Assembly (NCBI RefSeq): GCF_001050035.1
Contig: NZ_CVTA01000008.1
Span: 1 to 64,000, forward strand
Length of the DNA: 64,000 nt
Source of the DNA: Mycolicibacterium komanii
Lineage (GTDB): Bacteria; Actinomycetota; Actinomycetes; Mycobacteriales; Mycobacteriaceae
Direction of reading: 5' to 3'
In this document: in pieces, positions 34,888 through 44,920 of the stretch
Layout of the letters: each line of letters begins with the position of its first letter
How positions within the stretch are numbered: the first letter of the stretch is position 1
Made by a program: the position numbers and the translations under genes
Notes under the pieces: model-generated
Database searches by the model: none
What the model was told of the DNA's origin: nothing
The model's input: only the letters and a program-made list of their open reading frames with translations

Positions 34888-35706
34888 TCACCGCCGCCGC
34901 ACCGAGCCCGCGAGGTCCGTCTCCCCTGTCGTGCCGCCGTCCACCCAGATCACCTGTCCGGTGAGGTAACTGGCCGCCCTGCTGTTGAGGAAGGTCAGCA
35001 CGCTGGCCTGTTCGGAGGGTTCGGCGGCCCGGCCCAGCGGCGTCCGGAAGGAGTCGAGGAACTCTTGTCCGTACGCGCTGCGCAACTGGTCGAGGATCGG
35101 CGTGTCGGTAACTCCCGGTGCGGTGCAGTTGATCCGAATCCCCTTCGCGCCCAAAGCGGTCACCTGGGCCATGCCGTAAAGGATGATCGCCTCCTTGGAC
35201 AGCCGGTAACCGCCACCGTCGGCCAGCGCCTCGGGATTGCGTTCACACCATTCGATTCCCGCCTGGACCGAGTCCGTGTCGACCAGGCTGGCGGTGACGG
35301 GTGCGTTCTCGCGGTACGCCGACGCCGCCAGGGACGACACGTTGGCGATCGCGGACCCCGTCGGCATCCGGGGCACCAGCGCCTCGGTGAACCGCCGGGT
35401 GCCCAGGAAGTTGATCGTCACCACGCGCAACGGGTCTCCGATCCCCGACGACACCCCGGCGATGTTGAACAGCGCGTCGACCGGGTCGCCGACCGCCTCG
35501 GCGGCCCGGTCGATCGACGCCTGATCCGAGAGATCGAGTTCGACGAAGTCGCCCACACTTTCGGTCGGTGGCTTGATGTCGAGTCCGATCACCTCGGCGC
35601 CGAGGTCGGCGACCTGACGGGCGACATGGGCACCGATGCCCGAGGCGCATCCGGTGACGACCACACGGCGCCCGTCGTAGCGCCACAGTTCCTCAGTTCG
35701 GCCCAT
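34888..35706 (-). CDS. SDR of the 3-alpha-hydroxysteroid dehydrogenase/carbonyl reductase type
   Basis: A 272-residue SDR with TGCASGIGAHVARQ, a short second strand (GLDIKPP), NIAGVSSG, NVSSLAAS and YRLSKEA. The compact N-terminal half and the insertion before YxxxK (ENAPVTASLVDTDSVQAGIEW region) match the 3-alpha-HSD/CR group that acts on steroids and carbonyls. The 23-nt gap from the LLM stop keeps it in the operon. Confidence 0.87.
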   Translation of the reverse strand: MGRTEELWRYDGRRVVVTGCASGIGAHVARQVADLGAEVIGLDIKPPTESVGDFVELDLSDQASIDRAAEAVGDPVDALFNIAGVSSGIGDPLRVVTINFLGTRRFTEALVPRMPTGSAIANVSSLAASAYRENAPVTASLVDTDSVQAGIEWCERNPEALADGGGYRLSKEAIILYGMAQVTALGAKGIRINCTAPGVTDTPILDQLRSAYGQEFLDSFRTPLGRAAEPSEQASVLTFLNSRAASYLTGQVIWVDGGTTGETDLAGSVRRR

Positions 35707-35729
35707 GGCTCAGCTCTGGCCGACGCCGG

Positions 35730-37070
35730 TCACTTCGCGGTCTTGGCATCCGCTTCGGCGTTGCGGCTCGTCCACCCTTCTCCTGACTTGAGTTTCGCGG
35801 CCGCCGCCTCGATGCCCGCGTTCATCTCGTCCATCGCCAGCGACACCTCGTTGGCGGTGTAGTTCTGACGTCCGGTGGGCAGCCCGCCGAACGCATAGCT
35901 CTCGTCGAAGACGGGTGCCTGCGACGGCGCCCGGCGCGCTTCGACCTTCTCGATGACCGGTTCGAGTCGCTTGGCCTTCTCCGCCCGGGCCTTCTCGTCG
36001 CGTTCGATGAATTCGGGCAGCACTTCCTTGCCCATCAACTCGATGGACTCCATCGTCTCTTCGTGCCTGCGCGGCGTCAGCAGCAGAATCAGCTCGTCGA
36101 CACCGCTTTCCTCGTAGCCGCGCAGGAACTTGCGCACCGTGTCGGGACTGCCGATGGGACCGCGGTCGGGCCCGTAGACGATGCTGGGATCCTTCTCGAT
36201 CTCCTCGAGGTGGCGCTTCCACACGCCGGTCCGGCCCGGGGTGTGCATGCCGGTCATGTAGTAGTGCATGATGCCGAACGCGAAGAAGCCGCCGCCTTTG
36301 CCGAGCCGTTCGATGGCCTGGTCGTCGGTGGGGGCCACCATCATCGACAGGTCGCCACCGATGGCCAGGATGTTCGGGTTCATCTGTGGGGTGACCGGCG
36401 CGCCGTTCTCCTCGAACTCCTTGTAGTAGCCGTCCACCCGCTCCTTCAGTGGCCCCGGCCCGGTATAGGCGAAACTCAGTGCGCCGAGCCCTTTCTGGGC
36501 GGCCATGGCGACCGAAGCGGGGCGGGTGCAGGCCACCCACACCGGCGGGTGCGGCTTCTGCAGCGGTTTGGGCACCACGTTGCGCGGCGGCATCTCGATG
36601 TGCTGTCCCTTGAAGCCGCTGAACGGCTCCTCAGTCATGCAGCGGATCGACACCTCGAGCGCTTCCTCCCACTGCGCACGCTTGTCGGCGGGGTCGACCC
36701 CGAACCCGCCGAGTTCGCCGACCGACGACGACTCGCCAGTGCCGAATTCGACTCGGCCGTTGGAGATCAGGTCCAGGGTCGAGACGCGCTCGGCGACGCG
36801 GGCGGGGTGGTTGACGACCGGCGGCAGGTGCATGATGCCGAAGCCCAGCCGGATGTTCTCGGTCCGCTGGCTGGCCGCCGACAGGAAGATCTCCGGCGCG
36901 GTGGAGTGGCAGTACTCCTCGAGGAAGTGGTGCTCGGTCAGCCACACCGTCGAGAAGCCGGCCTTGTCGGCGAGCTCCACCTCGTCGAGGCCGTCCTGGA
37001 AAAGCTTGTGCTCGTCGTCTTCGCTCCACGGCCGCGGCAGTGGGAATTCGTAGAACAGCGAGATCTTCAT
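35730..37070 (-). CDS. LLM-class (bacterial luciferase-like) flavin monooxygenase
   Basis: A 446-residue TIM-barrel luciferase-like monooxygenase: WLTEHHFLEEYCHS, GFGIMHLPPVVNHPARVAERVSTLD and RVEFGTGESSS. About 90 C-terminal residues beyond the usual barrel are charged and helical. It needs FMNH2, probably from the FMN reductase at 33259, and may perform a Baeyer-Villiger or hydroxylation step. ATG overlaps the KstD-like stop (ATGA). Confidence 0.88.
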   Translation of the reverse strand: MKISLFYEFPLPRPWSEDDEHKLFQDGLDEVELADKAGFSTVWLTEHHFLEEYCHSTAPEIFLSAASQRTENIRLGFGIMHLPPVVNHPARVAERVSTLDLISNGRVEFGTGESSSVGELGGFGVDPADKRAQWEEALEVSIRCMTEEPFSGFKGQHIEMPPRNVVPKPLQKPHPPVWVACTRPASVAMAAQKGLGALSFAYTGPGPLKERVDGYYKEFEENGAPVTPQMNPNILAIGGDLSMMVAPTDDQAIERLGKGGGFFAFGIMHYYMTGMHTPGRTGVWKRHLEEIEKDPSIVYGPDRGPIGSPDTVRKFLRGYEESGVDELILLLTPRRHEETMESIELMGKEVLPEFIERDEKARAEKAKRLEPVIEKVEARRAPSQAPVFDESYAFGGLPTGRQNYTANEVSLAMDEMNAGIEAAAAKLKSGEGWTSRNAEADAKTAK

Positions 37071-38836
37071 TTCGTTACCTTTCGATGTGTATCGAGTGAC
37101 GAATCGGTACTAGTGCCGGTCTGAACTCCAGACCCGGACAGCTGCTCGGCGATGTGCTTGGCAGCGACATAGCCGAAGGTCATGGCGGGCCCGATGGTGG
37201 CGCCCGCGCCCGCATAGCTGCGGCCCATCACCGCTGCCGACGTGTTGCCGACGGCGTAGAGGCCTTTGATGACCCCGTCGTCGGCGCGCAGCACCCTGGC
37301 GTACTCGTCGGTGCGTAGACCACCCGAGGTGCCAAGGTCGCCGAGGATGATCTGGAACGCGTAGTACGGCGGCTCACCCAACGGGTGCAGGTTCGGGTTC
37401 GGCAGCGTCGGGTCGCCGTAATAGTTGTCGTAGGCCGAATCTCCGCGGTTGAAGTCGTCGTCGTGGCCCTTGCGCGCCAGTTCGTTGAAGCGCTCAGCGG
37501 TCCGGCGCAGTTGGTCCGGCGGGACGCCGATCTTGCCCGCAAGTTCCTCGAAGCTGCTCCCCTCCTGCACGACACCGGATTCCAGCCAGGCCTTGGGCAC
37601 CTTCCAACCGGTTGGAACGGGCGCGAACGGAATCTTCGGAATCGGCAGGTGTCCGGCGACCACGTACCGATGGAACGACCGGATGTCGGTGATGAGCCAG
37701 CACGGTATGTGCGTGACCCCGCTGTTCTGGCCTTCGATCATCGCGTGCGCGAAGTCCATGTAGGGAGCGGCCTCGTTGATGAACCTCTTACCCTCGCCGT
37801 TGACCACGAACTGCGACGGCATCATGCGTTCGTTGAGCATGAACTGCAGCCGTCCGTCGGGCCAGCAGATCGCGGGGAACCACCAGGCCTCGTCGAGCAG
37901 ATCGGTCGAACCGCCCACCTTCTCCCCCGCCCGGATGGCGTCACCCATCGATGCGGGATTGCCAAAGCTCCAGTCCTTTTCGAGCACCGGAAGGTGCTGG
38001 CGGCGCCATTCCAGGTCGTGGTCGAAGCCGCCCGCCGCGAGGATGACGCCGTGGCGCGCCCCGATCCGCTGCTGACGGCCGTCACGCTCCACCACCGCAC
38101 CGACGACGGTCCCGTCGACGTCGGTGATCAGCTCGGTCATCGGCGAGTCGAGCCATAGCGGCACGTTCTGCTGTTTGAGCGCCAGCCGCATCCTGGCGGC
38201 CAGCGACTGGCCGATGGCGGCCATCCGGTCGCCGAACACACGCGCACGAAACATCCGCCAGATCAGCTTGACCAGGACCGCCTTGCCCCGCCAGTTCTGC
38301 CGGACCTGATAGAACAACCGAAGATCTTTGGGCGCGAACCAGATTCCCTTCGGTGCCAGCGCGAGCGGCTGCAGCAGGAACTGCTCCTCGTCACCCAGCT
38401 TGCGCAGGTCGATGGCGGGCACGTTGATCGTGCTGCCCTGCGCGGACCCTCCCGGGACCTCGGGGTAGTAGTCGGCGTACCCCGGCTTCCACACGAATTC
38501 GAACCAGGGGCTGAGCTTTTCGAGGAACTCCATCATCTCCGGCGCGGTGTCGACGTACTGGCGCAGCCGCACGTCGCTGACCAGGCCGCCGGTGATCTGG
38601 CGCAGGTACTCCACGACACCGTCGGGCTCCGGGACGTAACCCGCCTTGCGTTGCGCCGGAGCGCCCGGCACCCAGATGCCGCCGCCTGAGAGCGCCGTGG
38701 ACCCACCGAAATGAGACGACTTCTCGACGACGAGCGTGTCGAGACCGAACGCGTCGGCAGCCAGCGCCGCGGTCATCCCGCCGCCGCCGGAGCCGACGAC
38801 GAGCACGTCGACGGTGTGGTCGAACTTGTCAGACAT
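37067..38836 (-). CDS. FAD-dependent oxidoreductase, 3-ketosteroid delta-1-dehydrogenase-like
   Basis: A 589-residue flavoprotein with the KstD/fumarate reductase layout: [36 protein letters not shown], a central substrate domain, and a C-terminal block [27 protein letters not shown]. This C-terminal flavin motif is shared with delta-1- and delta-4-ketosteroid dehydrogenases. A steroid-like or cyclic ketone substrate is therefore possible but unproven. It overlaps the dioxygenase by 8 nt. A second, shorter relative is encoded at 43289. Confidence 0.87.
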   Translation of the reverse strand: MSDKFDHTVDVLVVGSGGGGMTAALAADAFGLDTLVVEKSSHFGGSTALSGGGIWVPGAPAQRKAGYVPEPDGVVEYLRQITGGLVSDVRLRQYVDTAPEMMEFLEKLSPWFEFVWKPGYADYYPEVPGGSAQGSTINVPAIDLRKLGDEEQFLLQPLALAPKGIWFAPKDLRLFYQVRQNWRGKAVLVKLIWRMFRARVFGDRMAAIGQSLAARMRLALKQQNVPLWLDSPMTELITDVDGTVVGAVVERDGRQQRIGARHGVILAAGGFDHDLEWRRQHLPVLEKDWSFGNPASMGDAIRAGEKVGGSTDLLDEAWWFPAICWPDGRLQFMLNERMMPSQFVVNGEGKRFINEAAPYMDFAHAMIEGQNSGVTHIPCWLITDIRSFHRYVVAGHLPIPKIPFAPVPTGWKVPKAWLESGVVQEGSSFEELAGKIGVPPDQLRRTAERFNELARKGHDDDFNRGDSAYDNYYGDPTLPNPNLHPLGEPPYYAFQIILGDLGTSGGLRTDEYARVLRADDGVIKGLYAVGNTSAAVMGRSYAGAGATIGPAMTFGYVAAKHIAEQLSGSGVQTGTSTDSSLDTHRKVTK

Positions 38837-39773
38837 CCAAAACCGCCGTCCTGATTGCGAATCCTGCGATCAATTCCGGCGCCGCTCGGTAGAACCGCTG
38901 CTCGGTACGGTACGGGCCGTGCGCGGCGAGAGCAGCGAACGCCGCGATCCACGTACGGACCTCGTGGGCGGAGTGGCCGGCCTCCCGCTCGATCCGTTCG
39001 TTCGACCAGCCGTCGACCTCGGCGAGCCGGTTGTTGTCGATCAAGTCGAGAAACGCGGCGTCCCAATCCGGGTTCAGCGGCTGCAACGGGCTCTCGCCGT
39101 GTGCGAATGCCTGTGCGGCGTCCATCACCGCGACCTGACGCGCCTGCCGCTGCTCGGGCGTCATCGGGGCGCCGTGCACGATCCGCTCCAGGGCCGCCGG
39201 GGGTGCCGTGGCCAGCGTGGGCACCGGCGGATCGTGGGACAGTCCACCGGATCCCACGACGAGGACCCGCTTGTCGAGCGTCGCTAGGAAGGCGCCGAGC
39301 GCCGCGCCGAGTGCCCGCACCCGCCGCACGGGGCCGAGCGGGGTGGCGACCGAGTTGATGAAGACCGGGATCACCGGCACGGCCGTCACATCGCCGAACA
39401 GGTTCTGCAGCGGTTGGACCGTTCCGTGGTCGACATCCATGCTCGCCGAGATCGCGACGTCGATACCTGACTCGAGAACCGCTCGCGCGCAGTCGGTCGC
39501 GATTTCTTCGGGCACGTTCAACGGTCCGGCGTGCGAGCCGTAGTCGCCGACGCCCTGGGCGGCCGTCCCGATGCAGAAGGGCGGCATCGTCCGGTAGAAG
39601 AACCCGTTGTAGTGGTCCGGGGAGAAGATGACGACGAGCTCGGGGTCGTACTCGCTGACGAACCGGCGTGCACCGGATATCGCCGTTGCAATGTCGTCAA
39701 GGAGTTCCCGTGACGGTCCCGGAAGGTTCAGTAGCGGACTGTGCGACATGCAGCACAGGGCCAGTGTGCCCAT
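38829..39773 (-). CDS. mhpB: Class III extradiol dioxygenase, MhpB-like
   Basis: A 314-residue protein that matches E. coli MhpB (2,3-dihydroxyphenylpropionate 1,2-dioxygenase, also 314 residues) throughout by recollection: [61 protein letters not shown] and HPLNP-like LQPLNPDWD. Iron ligands are expected in SHSP and DHYNG. It cleaves a catechol next to the hydroxyls (meta cleavage). It starts inside the 3' end of the mhpA-like gene. The downstream hydratase, aldolase and dehydrogenase of the mhp pathway are absent from the window. Confidence 0.9.
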   Translation of the reverse strand: MGTLALCCMSHSPLLNLPGPSRELLDDIATAISGARRFVSEYDPELVVIFSPDHYNGFFYRTMPPFCIGTAAQGVGDYGSHAGPLNVPEEIATDCARAVLESGIDVAISASMDVDHGTVQPLQNLFGDVTAVPVIPVFINSVATPLGPVRRVRALGAALGAFLATLDKRVLVVGSGGLSHDPPVPTLATAPPAALERIVHGAPMTPEQRQARQVAVMDAAQAFAHGESPLQPLNPDWDAAFLDLIDNNRLAEVDGWSNERIEREAGHSAHEVRTWIAAFAALAAHGPYRTEQRFYRAAPELIAGFAIRTAVLDV

Positions 39774-41397
39774 GAGAACCGGTGCCTCCTCCCTGGGTCA
39801 GACAAAGGACGTCGAAGAGCGCTTCGCTGACTTCGGCGGCGCGCTGGGCGATGCAGGCCCCGGCGATGCAGCGGTCGGGCCGCAGGAACAGCACCGAGTC
39901 GGTGTAGGTGTCGAACCACGACTTGAGCGCACCGGTCTTGTCGCCGACCACGACGACATCGTCGTCGTCGTGGCCGGGCCAGCGCAGCTGGGTCATGGGG
40001 CGAGCCTCGATGAACTCCGCGCCCAACGCTTTCCAGCGGTTGAACGCGTTCTCACCCAGGATCGCGCGCAGGTTGTTGCTCCAGCACAGCACCGCGAAGC
40101 CCGGGCCGAGGACGTCGTCGAGCAACAGGTTCTGCTCGGTGCGGGTGTCGACGCGGGGTTGGATGAACAGTGTGCCCGTCGGCGACACCGCACCGGTGGC
40201 GCCGGCGCCGGGTGCGGAATGGAACACGGCGCCCTCCTGGTAGCGCGGCATCGGCTTGAAGCGCATCTCCAGGATGTAGCGCTTGAGCGACGGCACGACG
40301 GACGCAGCGTGAATGACCCTGTCCCGCAACGCCGCGACGCGGCGGTTGGTCGGCGAGATCACGCGGCCGACCATCGTGGACAGATCGATCATGGCGCGGG
40401 CGTGCTTGCGCCGTTCGACGTCGTACGTGTCGAGCAGGGCATCCTCGGCCTGACCGGTCACCACCGCGGCGAGTTTCCATCCCAGGTTGGCCGCGTCGCG
40501 GATGCCGCTGTTGTAACCCTGCCCCTGCCAGACCGGCATCAGGTGCGCGGCGTCACCGGCCAGTAGCATCCGGCCCTTGCGGAACGAACCGGCGATGCGC
40601 GAGTGATGCGTGTAGACCCGGTGCCGGATCATGTCGACCTGCTCAGGGTACGGAACCCGTTGCGCCAACATCTTTCTGACGAATGCCGGGTCGTCGGCCT
40701 GCGCATCGGTCTCGTGTGGGTGGATCAGGAACTCGAAGCGGCGGATGCCGTGGGCGATCGAGATCGACACGTAGGGACGCACCGGGTCCGCGCCGACCTC
40801 ACTGTTGGGGTGACCGAGCGGGTCGTTGGCGACGTCGACCACCAGCCAGCGGGTGGACGATGTAGTGCCGTCGAACGACACTCCCATCAGCCGCCGGGTG
40901 GCGCTGCGCCCGCCGTCACATCCGACCACGTATCGGGCCGTCACCGACGGTTTGCCGTCGGCGAACTGCACCGTCACCGCGTCGTCGGTCTGGTCGCAGT
41001 TCTCCATCCGGTATCCGAACCGGACCTCGACATAGTCGAATCTGCTCAGGCCGCCGAACAGTTCGGCGTCGACCATGGGCTGTACGAAGCCGTTGCGCTT
41101 GGGCCAGCCGAACCGGGCGTCGGGCGGCGCCATCTCGGCGAGCAGCCGTCGCTTCGCGTCGAAGAACCGCAAAATCTGATTCGGCACGGTGTGCGGCAGC
41201 ACCCGGTCCACAAGGCCGATCGACTGGAACGTCCGCAGCGCCTCGTCGTCGAGACCGACACCACGCGGATAGTCGATGAGCGTGTCGCGCTCCTCGACCA
41301 CCAGCGTGCGAACCCGATGCAGGCCAAGGATGTTGGCCAGTGTCAGCCCCGACGGGCCTGCGCCGACGATGACGACGTCGACGTCGGTCGCCGTCAT
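39697..41397 (-). CDS. mhpA: FAD-dependent aromatic hydroxylase, MhpA-like
   Basis: A 566-residue flavoprotein hydroxylase of the 3-(3-hydroxyphenyl)propionate hydroxylase family: [16 protein letters not shown], the DG motif [13 protein letters not shown], and [24 protein letters not shown]. It converts a phenol to a catechol with NAD(P)H and O2, feeding the extradiol dioxygenase. ATG 41397 overlaps the hydrolase stop by 4 nt. The 3' end overlaps mhpB by 77 nt, which is unusually long. The true substrate may differ from phenylpropionates. Confidence 0.88.
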   Translation of the reverse strand: MTATDVDVVIVGAGPSGLTLANILGLHRVRTLVVEERDTLIDYPRGVGLDDEALRTFQSIGLVDRVLPHTVPNQILRFFDAKRRLLAEMAPPDARFGWPKRNGFVQPMVDAELFGGLSRFDYVEVRFGYRMENCDQTDDAVTVQFADGKPSVTARYVVGCDGGRSATRRLMGVSFDGTTSSTRWLVVDVANDPLGHPNSEVGADPVRPYVSISIAHGIRRFEFLIHPHETDAQADDPAFVRKMLAQRVPYPEQVDMIRHRVYTHHSRIAGSFRKGRMLLAGDAAHLMPVWQGQGYNSGIRDAANLGWKLAAVVTGQAEDALLDTYDVERRKHARAMIDLSTMVGRVISPTNRRVAALRDRVIHAASVVPSLKRYILEMRFKPMPRYQEGAVFHSAPGAGATGAVSPTGTLFIQPRVDTRTEQNLLLDDVLGPGFAVLCWSNNLRAILGENAFNRWKALGAEFIEARPMTQLRWPGHDDDDVVVVGDKTGALKSWFDTYTDSVLFLRPDRCIAGACIAQRAAEVSEALFDVLCLTQGGGTGSHGHTGPVLHVAQSATEPSGTVTGTP

Positions 41398-42314
41398 AGC
41401 CGCCCCAGCAGGAAGTCGAGGTGCAGGCGATTGAACGTCTTGGGGTCCTCGTACTGGGGCCAGTGACCGCAGCTCGGCATCAGCTCAAAGCGGGCACCGG
41501 GGATCATCGAGGCGATGCGGCGCCCCTCGGTGACGTCGGCCGTGGGGTCGTCACTGGTCCACACCACCAGCGTCGGCGCGGTGATCGATCCGTATTCGTC
41601 CGGCCCGAGCAGATTGCGCGCGCGGATCTCCGGATCCTGCAGTGCCATGATGTCGCGCATCGCCGCCACGAAGCCGGGCTGGCGGTACACCCGCTGCCTG
41701 CTGGCGACGATGTCGTCGTAATCCTTTGTCTTGTCGGCCATCAGCCACTTGATGCGGGCCTGCACCGTCTCCCATGTCGGGTTCTCGGCGGCGGCCATCG
41801 ACAGAGTGACGATCCGCTTCATCACCTCGGGATCGGCCTGTGAGCCGCCCGCGGTGTTGAGGACCAGCCGGTCCAACCGGTCGGGGTGGTCGACGGCGGC
41901 GCGGGCGGCGACCCATCCGCCGAGCGACTCGCCGCTGATGTGGGCGCGCTCGGCACCGATGGCGTCGAGGAACGCCACCAGGTGATCGACATAGTCGCGG
42001 ACTTCGAGTGGGTGCCCGGGCTTGTCGGTGTAGCCGTGGCCGAGCATGTCGATCGACCAGACCGAGAAGTGTTCGGCGTGCGCTTCGAGGTTGCGCACGT
42101 ATGCCTCCGCATGCCCGCCGGAGCCGTGGAGAAAGACGAGCACCGGCTTGCCGGTGTCACCGGCGTGCAGATACCGGGTGCGGATTCCGCCGGCGTCGAG
42201 GTAGCCCTGTGAGAACGCGACACCCTGCAGATCGCTCCAGACGCTCTCGAATTCGGCCGTGGCGGAACGCCCGTCGGCCGCCGCGGACGCCACTGGCGAA
42301 TCGGGCTCAGACAC
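41394..42314 (-). CDS. Alpha/beta hydrolase, meta-cleavage product hydrolase-like (MhpC/HsaD type)
   Basis: A 306-residue alpha/beta hydrolase with oxyanion [10 protein letters not shown], nucleophile elbow [10 protein letters not shown], Asp in TSDDPTADV and His in [10 protein letters not shown]. The HGSGxxxxxxxN and GESLGG patterns resemble C-C hydrolases acting on vinylogous 1,5-diketones made by extradiol dioxygenases, which fits its place directly before MhpA and MhpB. GTG 42314 is preferred because AGAGAGG lies 6 nt before it. It is the first gene of the 19-gene minus-strand operon. Confidence 0.88.
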   Translation of the reverse strand: MSEPDSPVASAAADGRSATAEFESVWSDLQGVAFSQGYLDAGGIRTRYLHAGDTGKPVLVFLHGSGGHAEAYVRNLEAHAEHFSVWSIDMLGHGYTDKPGHPLEVRDYVDHLVAFLDAIGAERAHISGESLGGWVAARAAVDHPDRLDRLVLNTAGGSQADPEVMKRIVTLSMAAAENPTWETVQARIKWLMADKTKDYDDIVASRQRVYRQPGFVAAMRDIMALQDPEIRARNLLGPDEYGSITAPTLVVWTSDDPTADVTEGRRIASMIPGARFELMPSCGHWPQYEDPKTFNRLHLDFLLGRL

Positions 42315-42334
42315 GCTCACCCTCTCTTGACCGC

Positions 42335-42349
42335 GAGAATCGAATTCTC
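42335..42349. promoter_or_regulatory. Operator GAGAA-TCGAA-TTCTC between mhp-like operon and IclR gene
   Basis: A perfect palindrome of the window-wide family (extended CGAGAATCGAATTCTCG) lies 21 nt upstream of the first gene of the minus operon. The rest of the 135-bp divergent region holds TATAGT (42395) as a possible -10 box and a 12-bp palindrome CTTGATGTCAAG (42423-42434) near the IclR gene, which could be the IclR operator. Confidence 0.75.
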
Positions 42350-42455
42350 GTATTTTGTAAGCACTTTGCTCATTTATCGCACACCCACGTGCACTATAGT
42401 CAGAGCATCACTCTCGTGACAGCTTGATGTCAAGGGAAGTCGAGGAAGGGACGCC

Positions 42456-43262
42456 ATGCCATCGGAGGGCGCAGCCCGACATCGGGTTGAGCAGGGCGGA
42501 GCCCGCCATCGGGTCGAGCAGGGCGCAGCCCGACATGGCGTCGAGCAGGGCCGGACCCGGCAGGGGACGGAGCCGACCAGCGCCGTGCCAAACGGGGCAC
42601 CCGGCTCGCAGACGCTGGCCCGAGGCTTGGCCGCGTTGCAGCTGGTGGCCGGCTCCCGCACCGGCCTCACCGCGCAGCAGGTCGCCGACGACATCGGCGT
42701 CCACCGGACCATCGCGTATCGGTTGCTCTCGACGCTGTCCCAGTTCCGGTTGGTGGCCAAGGGCGAGGACGGCCGTTACCGCTCGTCGGCGGCGCTGGCG
42801 GTGCTCGGGGCGTCGTTCGACAACAACGTGCGTCAGCTGAGCATCCCGACCCTGCGCGGGCTCGCCGACGAACTCGCGAGCACAGTGTCGCTTCTCGTCG
42901 CCGAGGGCGATCAGCAGGTGGCAATCGCCGTCATCGTGCCAACGAATGTCTTCTACCAACTGTCGTTTCACGAGGGCAGCCGTTATCCGCTGGACCGCGG
43001 CGCCGCCGGCATCGCGCTGTTGTCGTGTATGCGGCCGCGCCCCGGCGAGCGTGACCTGGTTCCGCTGACCCGCGAGCAGGGCTGGGTGATCACCCACGGT
43101 GAGATCGAGCCGAACACCTACGGGCTTGCCGTACCGGTGCGCCGACAGCCGCCGGGGCCGCCGACATGTATCAACCTCATCTCGCACCGTGAAGACGTCC
43201 TGATGCGTGGCAAAGACGCGGTCGTCCGAGCGGCCGACGAATTGTCCGCGATTCTCAGCTAG
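42456..43262 (+). CDS. IclR-family transcriptional regulator with repeated N-terminal tail
   Basis: A 268-residue IclR regulator: winged HTH (TLARGLAALQLVAG, LTAQQVADDIGVHRTIAYRLL) and C-terminal effector domain (LADELASTVSLLVAEGD, SRYPLDRGAAGIALLS). Residues 7-33 are three copies of a 9-residue unit A-R-H-R/G-V-E-Q-G-x that precede the HTH. The ATG has an excellent AGGAAGGG 6 nt upstream, so the repeats are translated. It is divergent from the mhp-like operon; IclR proteins often activate aromatic catabolic genes in response to the substrate. Confidence 0.9.
   Translation: MPSEGAARHRVEQGGARHRVEQGAARHGVEQGRTRQGTEPTSAVPNGAPGSQTLARGLAALQLVAGSRTGLTAQQVADDIGVHRTIAYRLLSTLSQFRLVAKGEDGRYRSSAALAVLGASFDNNVRQLSIPTLRGLADELASTVSLLVAEGDQQVAIAVIVPTNVFYQLSFHEGSRYPLDRGAAGIALLSCMRPRPGERDLVPLTREQGWVITHGEIEPNTYGLAVPVRRQPPGPPTCINLISHREDVLMRGKDAVVRAADELSAILS
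42474..42554 (+). repeat. 27-bp in-frame tandem repeat, 3 copies, at the 5' end of the IclR gene
   Basis: Units 42474-42500, 42501-42527 and 42528-42554 are about 80-90 percent alike and share GCCCG-CATCGGGT-GAGCAGGGC-type sequence. Each encodes nine residues. Copy number could vary by slippage without breaking the frame. Confidence 0.85.
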
Positions 43263-43288
43263 AAGTCACCAGCCGGAAGGAGCAGCAC

Positions 43289-44893
43289 GTGACCGATTGG
43301 GATCATGACGTCGACGTGGTCGTACTCGGCAGCGGCGGGGCAGGTCTGACCTCGGCGTTGACCGCCGCCGCAAACGGCGCTTCGGTAGAGGTCTACGAGA
43401 AGGCCGCCACCGTCGGAGGAACGACGGCGGTGTCGGGCGGAATCATCTGGATTCCGGCGCACAATCGGGCCGCTGAGGGTGAGCTGACCGTCGAGGACGC
43501 GATGGCCTACCTGCGGGCACAGTCACTGGGCTATATGGACGACGACCTCGTCGAGACATTCGTGCGCACCGGACCCGAGATGCTCGATTTCGTTGAGGCA
43601 CACAGCGATCTGCGGTTCGAGGTCGCCGAGGGGTTCCCGGACTACAAACCCGAGCTTCCCGGTGGACGCCCGTCGGGCGGGCGGTCGCTCAACGCCAAGC
43701 CGTTCGATCTGGGTCGGCTCGGTGAGTGGCGTGACCGCATCAGCTCGTTTCCGGCCGATTTCAGCAACGTCGGCATCGACGCCGAGACCCGCGCGCGCAT
43801 CCACGCGTCGGTCGATGACGAATCCGGTGACTACTGCGTGGCGGGCACGGCCCTGATCGCCGGACTGCTGAAGGGACTGCTCGACCTCGGTGTTGTGCCG
43901 CGAACCAACGCGCGGGCGGTCGAACTGCTCGCCGATCCGCTCGGCATCACCGGTGTGCGAATCTCGCAGGACGGCAACGACTTGCGCGTGCGCGCCCGCC
44001 GCGGCGTGGTTCTGGGCACCGGCGGGTTCGAGTGGGACCGCAAGCTGGTCGAGGCGTATCTGCGGGGTCCGATGCGCGGACCCGTGTCGCCGCCCAACAA
44101 CACCGGCGACGGCCTGCGGATGGCGATGGCACACGGCGCCGACCTGGCCAACATGGGCGAGGCGTGGTGGGTGCCGATCGTCCAGCTTCCCGGCGACACC
44201 TTCGGGGGTCAACCACGCAGCCGCAGTGTGCGATTGGAACGGACGCGGCCGCGCAGCATCATCGTCAACCAGGCGGGCAGGCGATTCCTCAACGAGGCCG
44301 GCGAGTACAACTCGATGGCGGGACCGTTCCACTACCTGGACCCGAAGCTCGGGTACGCCAACGATCCGGCGTGGATCGTCTTCGACTCGCTGCACCTGAA
44401 GAGATACGGATTCCTGGGCATCGACCCGCACGGCCCAGCGCCGGATTGGTTTTCGCCATCGAAGGACCTCGACGAACTCGGGGAGAAGACCGGCATCGAT
44501 CCTGAGGGTCTGGCGCGCACGCTGCGGGCTTGGAACGACAGCGTGGGCCACGACGCCGATCCGGACTTCGGGCGCGGCTCGAGCGCGTACGACGGCTACT
44601 GGGGCGACGACAAGGCGCCGACGCCTGCCCGCCGCACCCTCGGGCCGATCGATACGCCGCCGTACTACGCCGTGCCGGTCTCAATCGGCGCGATGGGCAC
44701 CAAAGGCGGGCCCCGTACCGACGCCGACGGCCGGGTGCTGCACGTCAGCGGATCGGCGATCCCTGGGCTGTTCGCCGCGGGCAACGCGATGGCGGGCGCG
44801 ACCGGTAAGGCGTACGGCGGCGCCGGTGGAACGATCGGCCCCGCAATGGTATTCGGCTACCGCGCGGGGCTCGCGGTCTCCGCGCGCGTGTAG
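43289..44893 (+). CDS. FAD-dependent oxidoreductase, KstD/fumarate reductase-like
   Basis: A 534-residue flavoprotein: VVLGSGGAGLTSALTA, EKAATVGGTTAVSGGIIWIP, GTGGFEWDRKLVEAYL and C-terminal GNAMAGATGKAYGGAGGTIGPAMVFGY. It is related to, but clearly diverged from, the enzyme at 37067. GTG 43289 has AAGGAG 6 nt upstream and lies 26 nt after the IclR stop, so regulator and enzyme are co-transcribed. It probably desaturates a cyclic ketone or ketosteroid-like substrate. Confidence 0.88.
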   Translation: MTDWDHDVDVVVLGSGGAGLTSALTAAANGASVEVYEKAATVGGTTAVSGGIIWIPAHNRAAEGELTVEDAMAYLRAQSLGYMDDDLVETFVRTGPEMLDFVEAHSDLRFEVAEGFPDYKPELPGGRPSGGRSLNAKPFDLGRLGEWRDRISSFPADFSNVGIDAETRARIHASVDDESGDYCVAGTALIAGLLKGLLDLGVVPRTNARAVELLADPLGITGVRISQDGNDLRVRARRGVVLGTGGFEWDRKLVEAYLRGPMRGPVSPPNNTGDGLRMAMAHGADLANMGEAWWVPIVQLPGDTFGGQPRSRSVRLERTRPRSIIVNQAGRRFLNEAGEYNSMAGPFHYLDPKLGYANDPAWIVFDSLHLKRYGFLGIDPHGPAPDWFSPSKDLDELGEKTGIDPEGLARTLRAWNDSVGHDADPDFGRGSSAYDGYWGDDKAPTPARRTLGPIDTPPYYAVPVSIGAMGTKGGPRTDADGRVLHVSGSAIPGLFAAGNAMAGATGKAYGGAGGTIGPAMVFGYRAGLAVSARV

Positions 44894-44920
44894 CCCCGGC
44901 CGTTCCCCGCGACCGGGCGC

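Noticed and set aside
38829..42314. Complete mhp pathway for phenylpropionate
   Set aside because: Only A-, B- and C-like genes are present; hydratase, aldolase and acetaldehyde dehydrogenase are missing, so the full pathway is not claimed.
42474..42554. CRISPR or transposon end
   Set aside because: The three units are contiguous with no spacers and are translated in frame at the start of the IclR gene.
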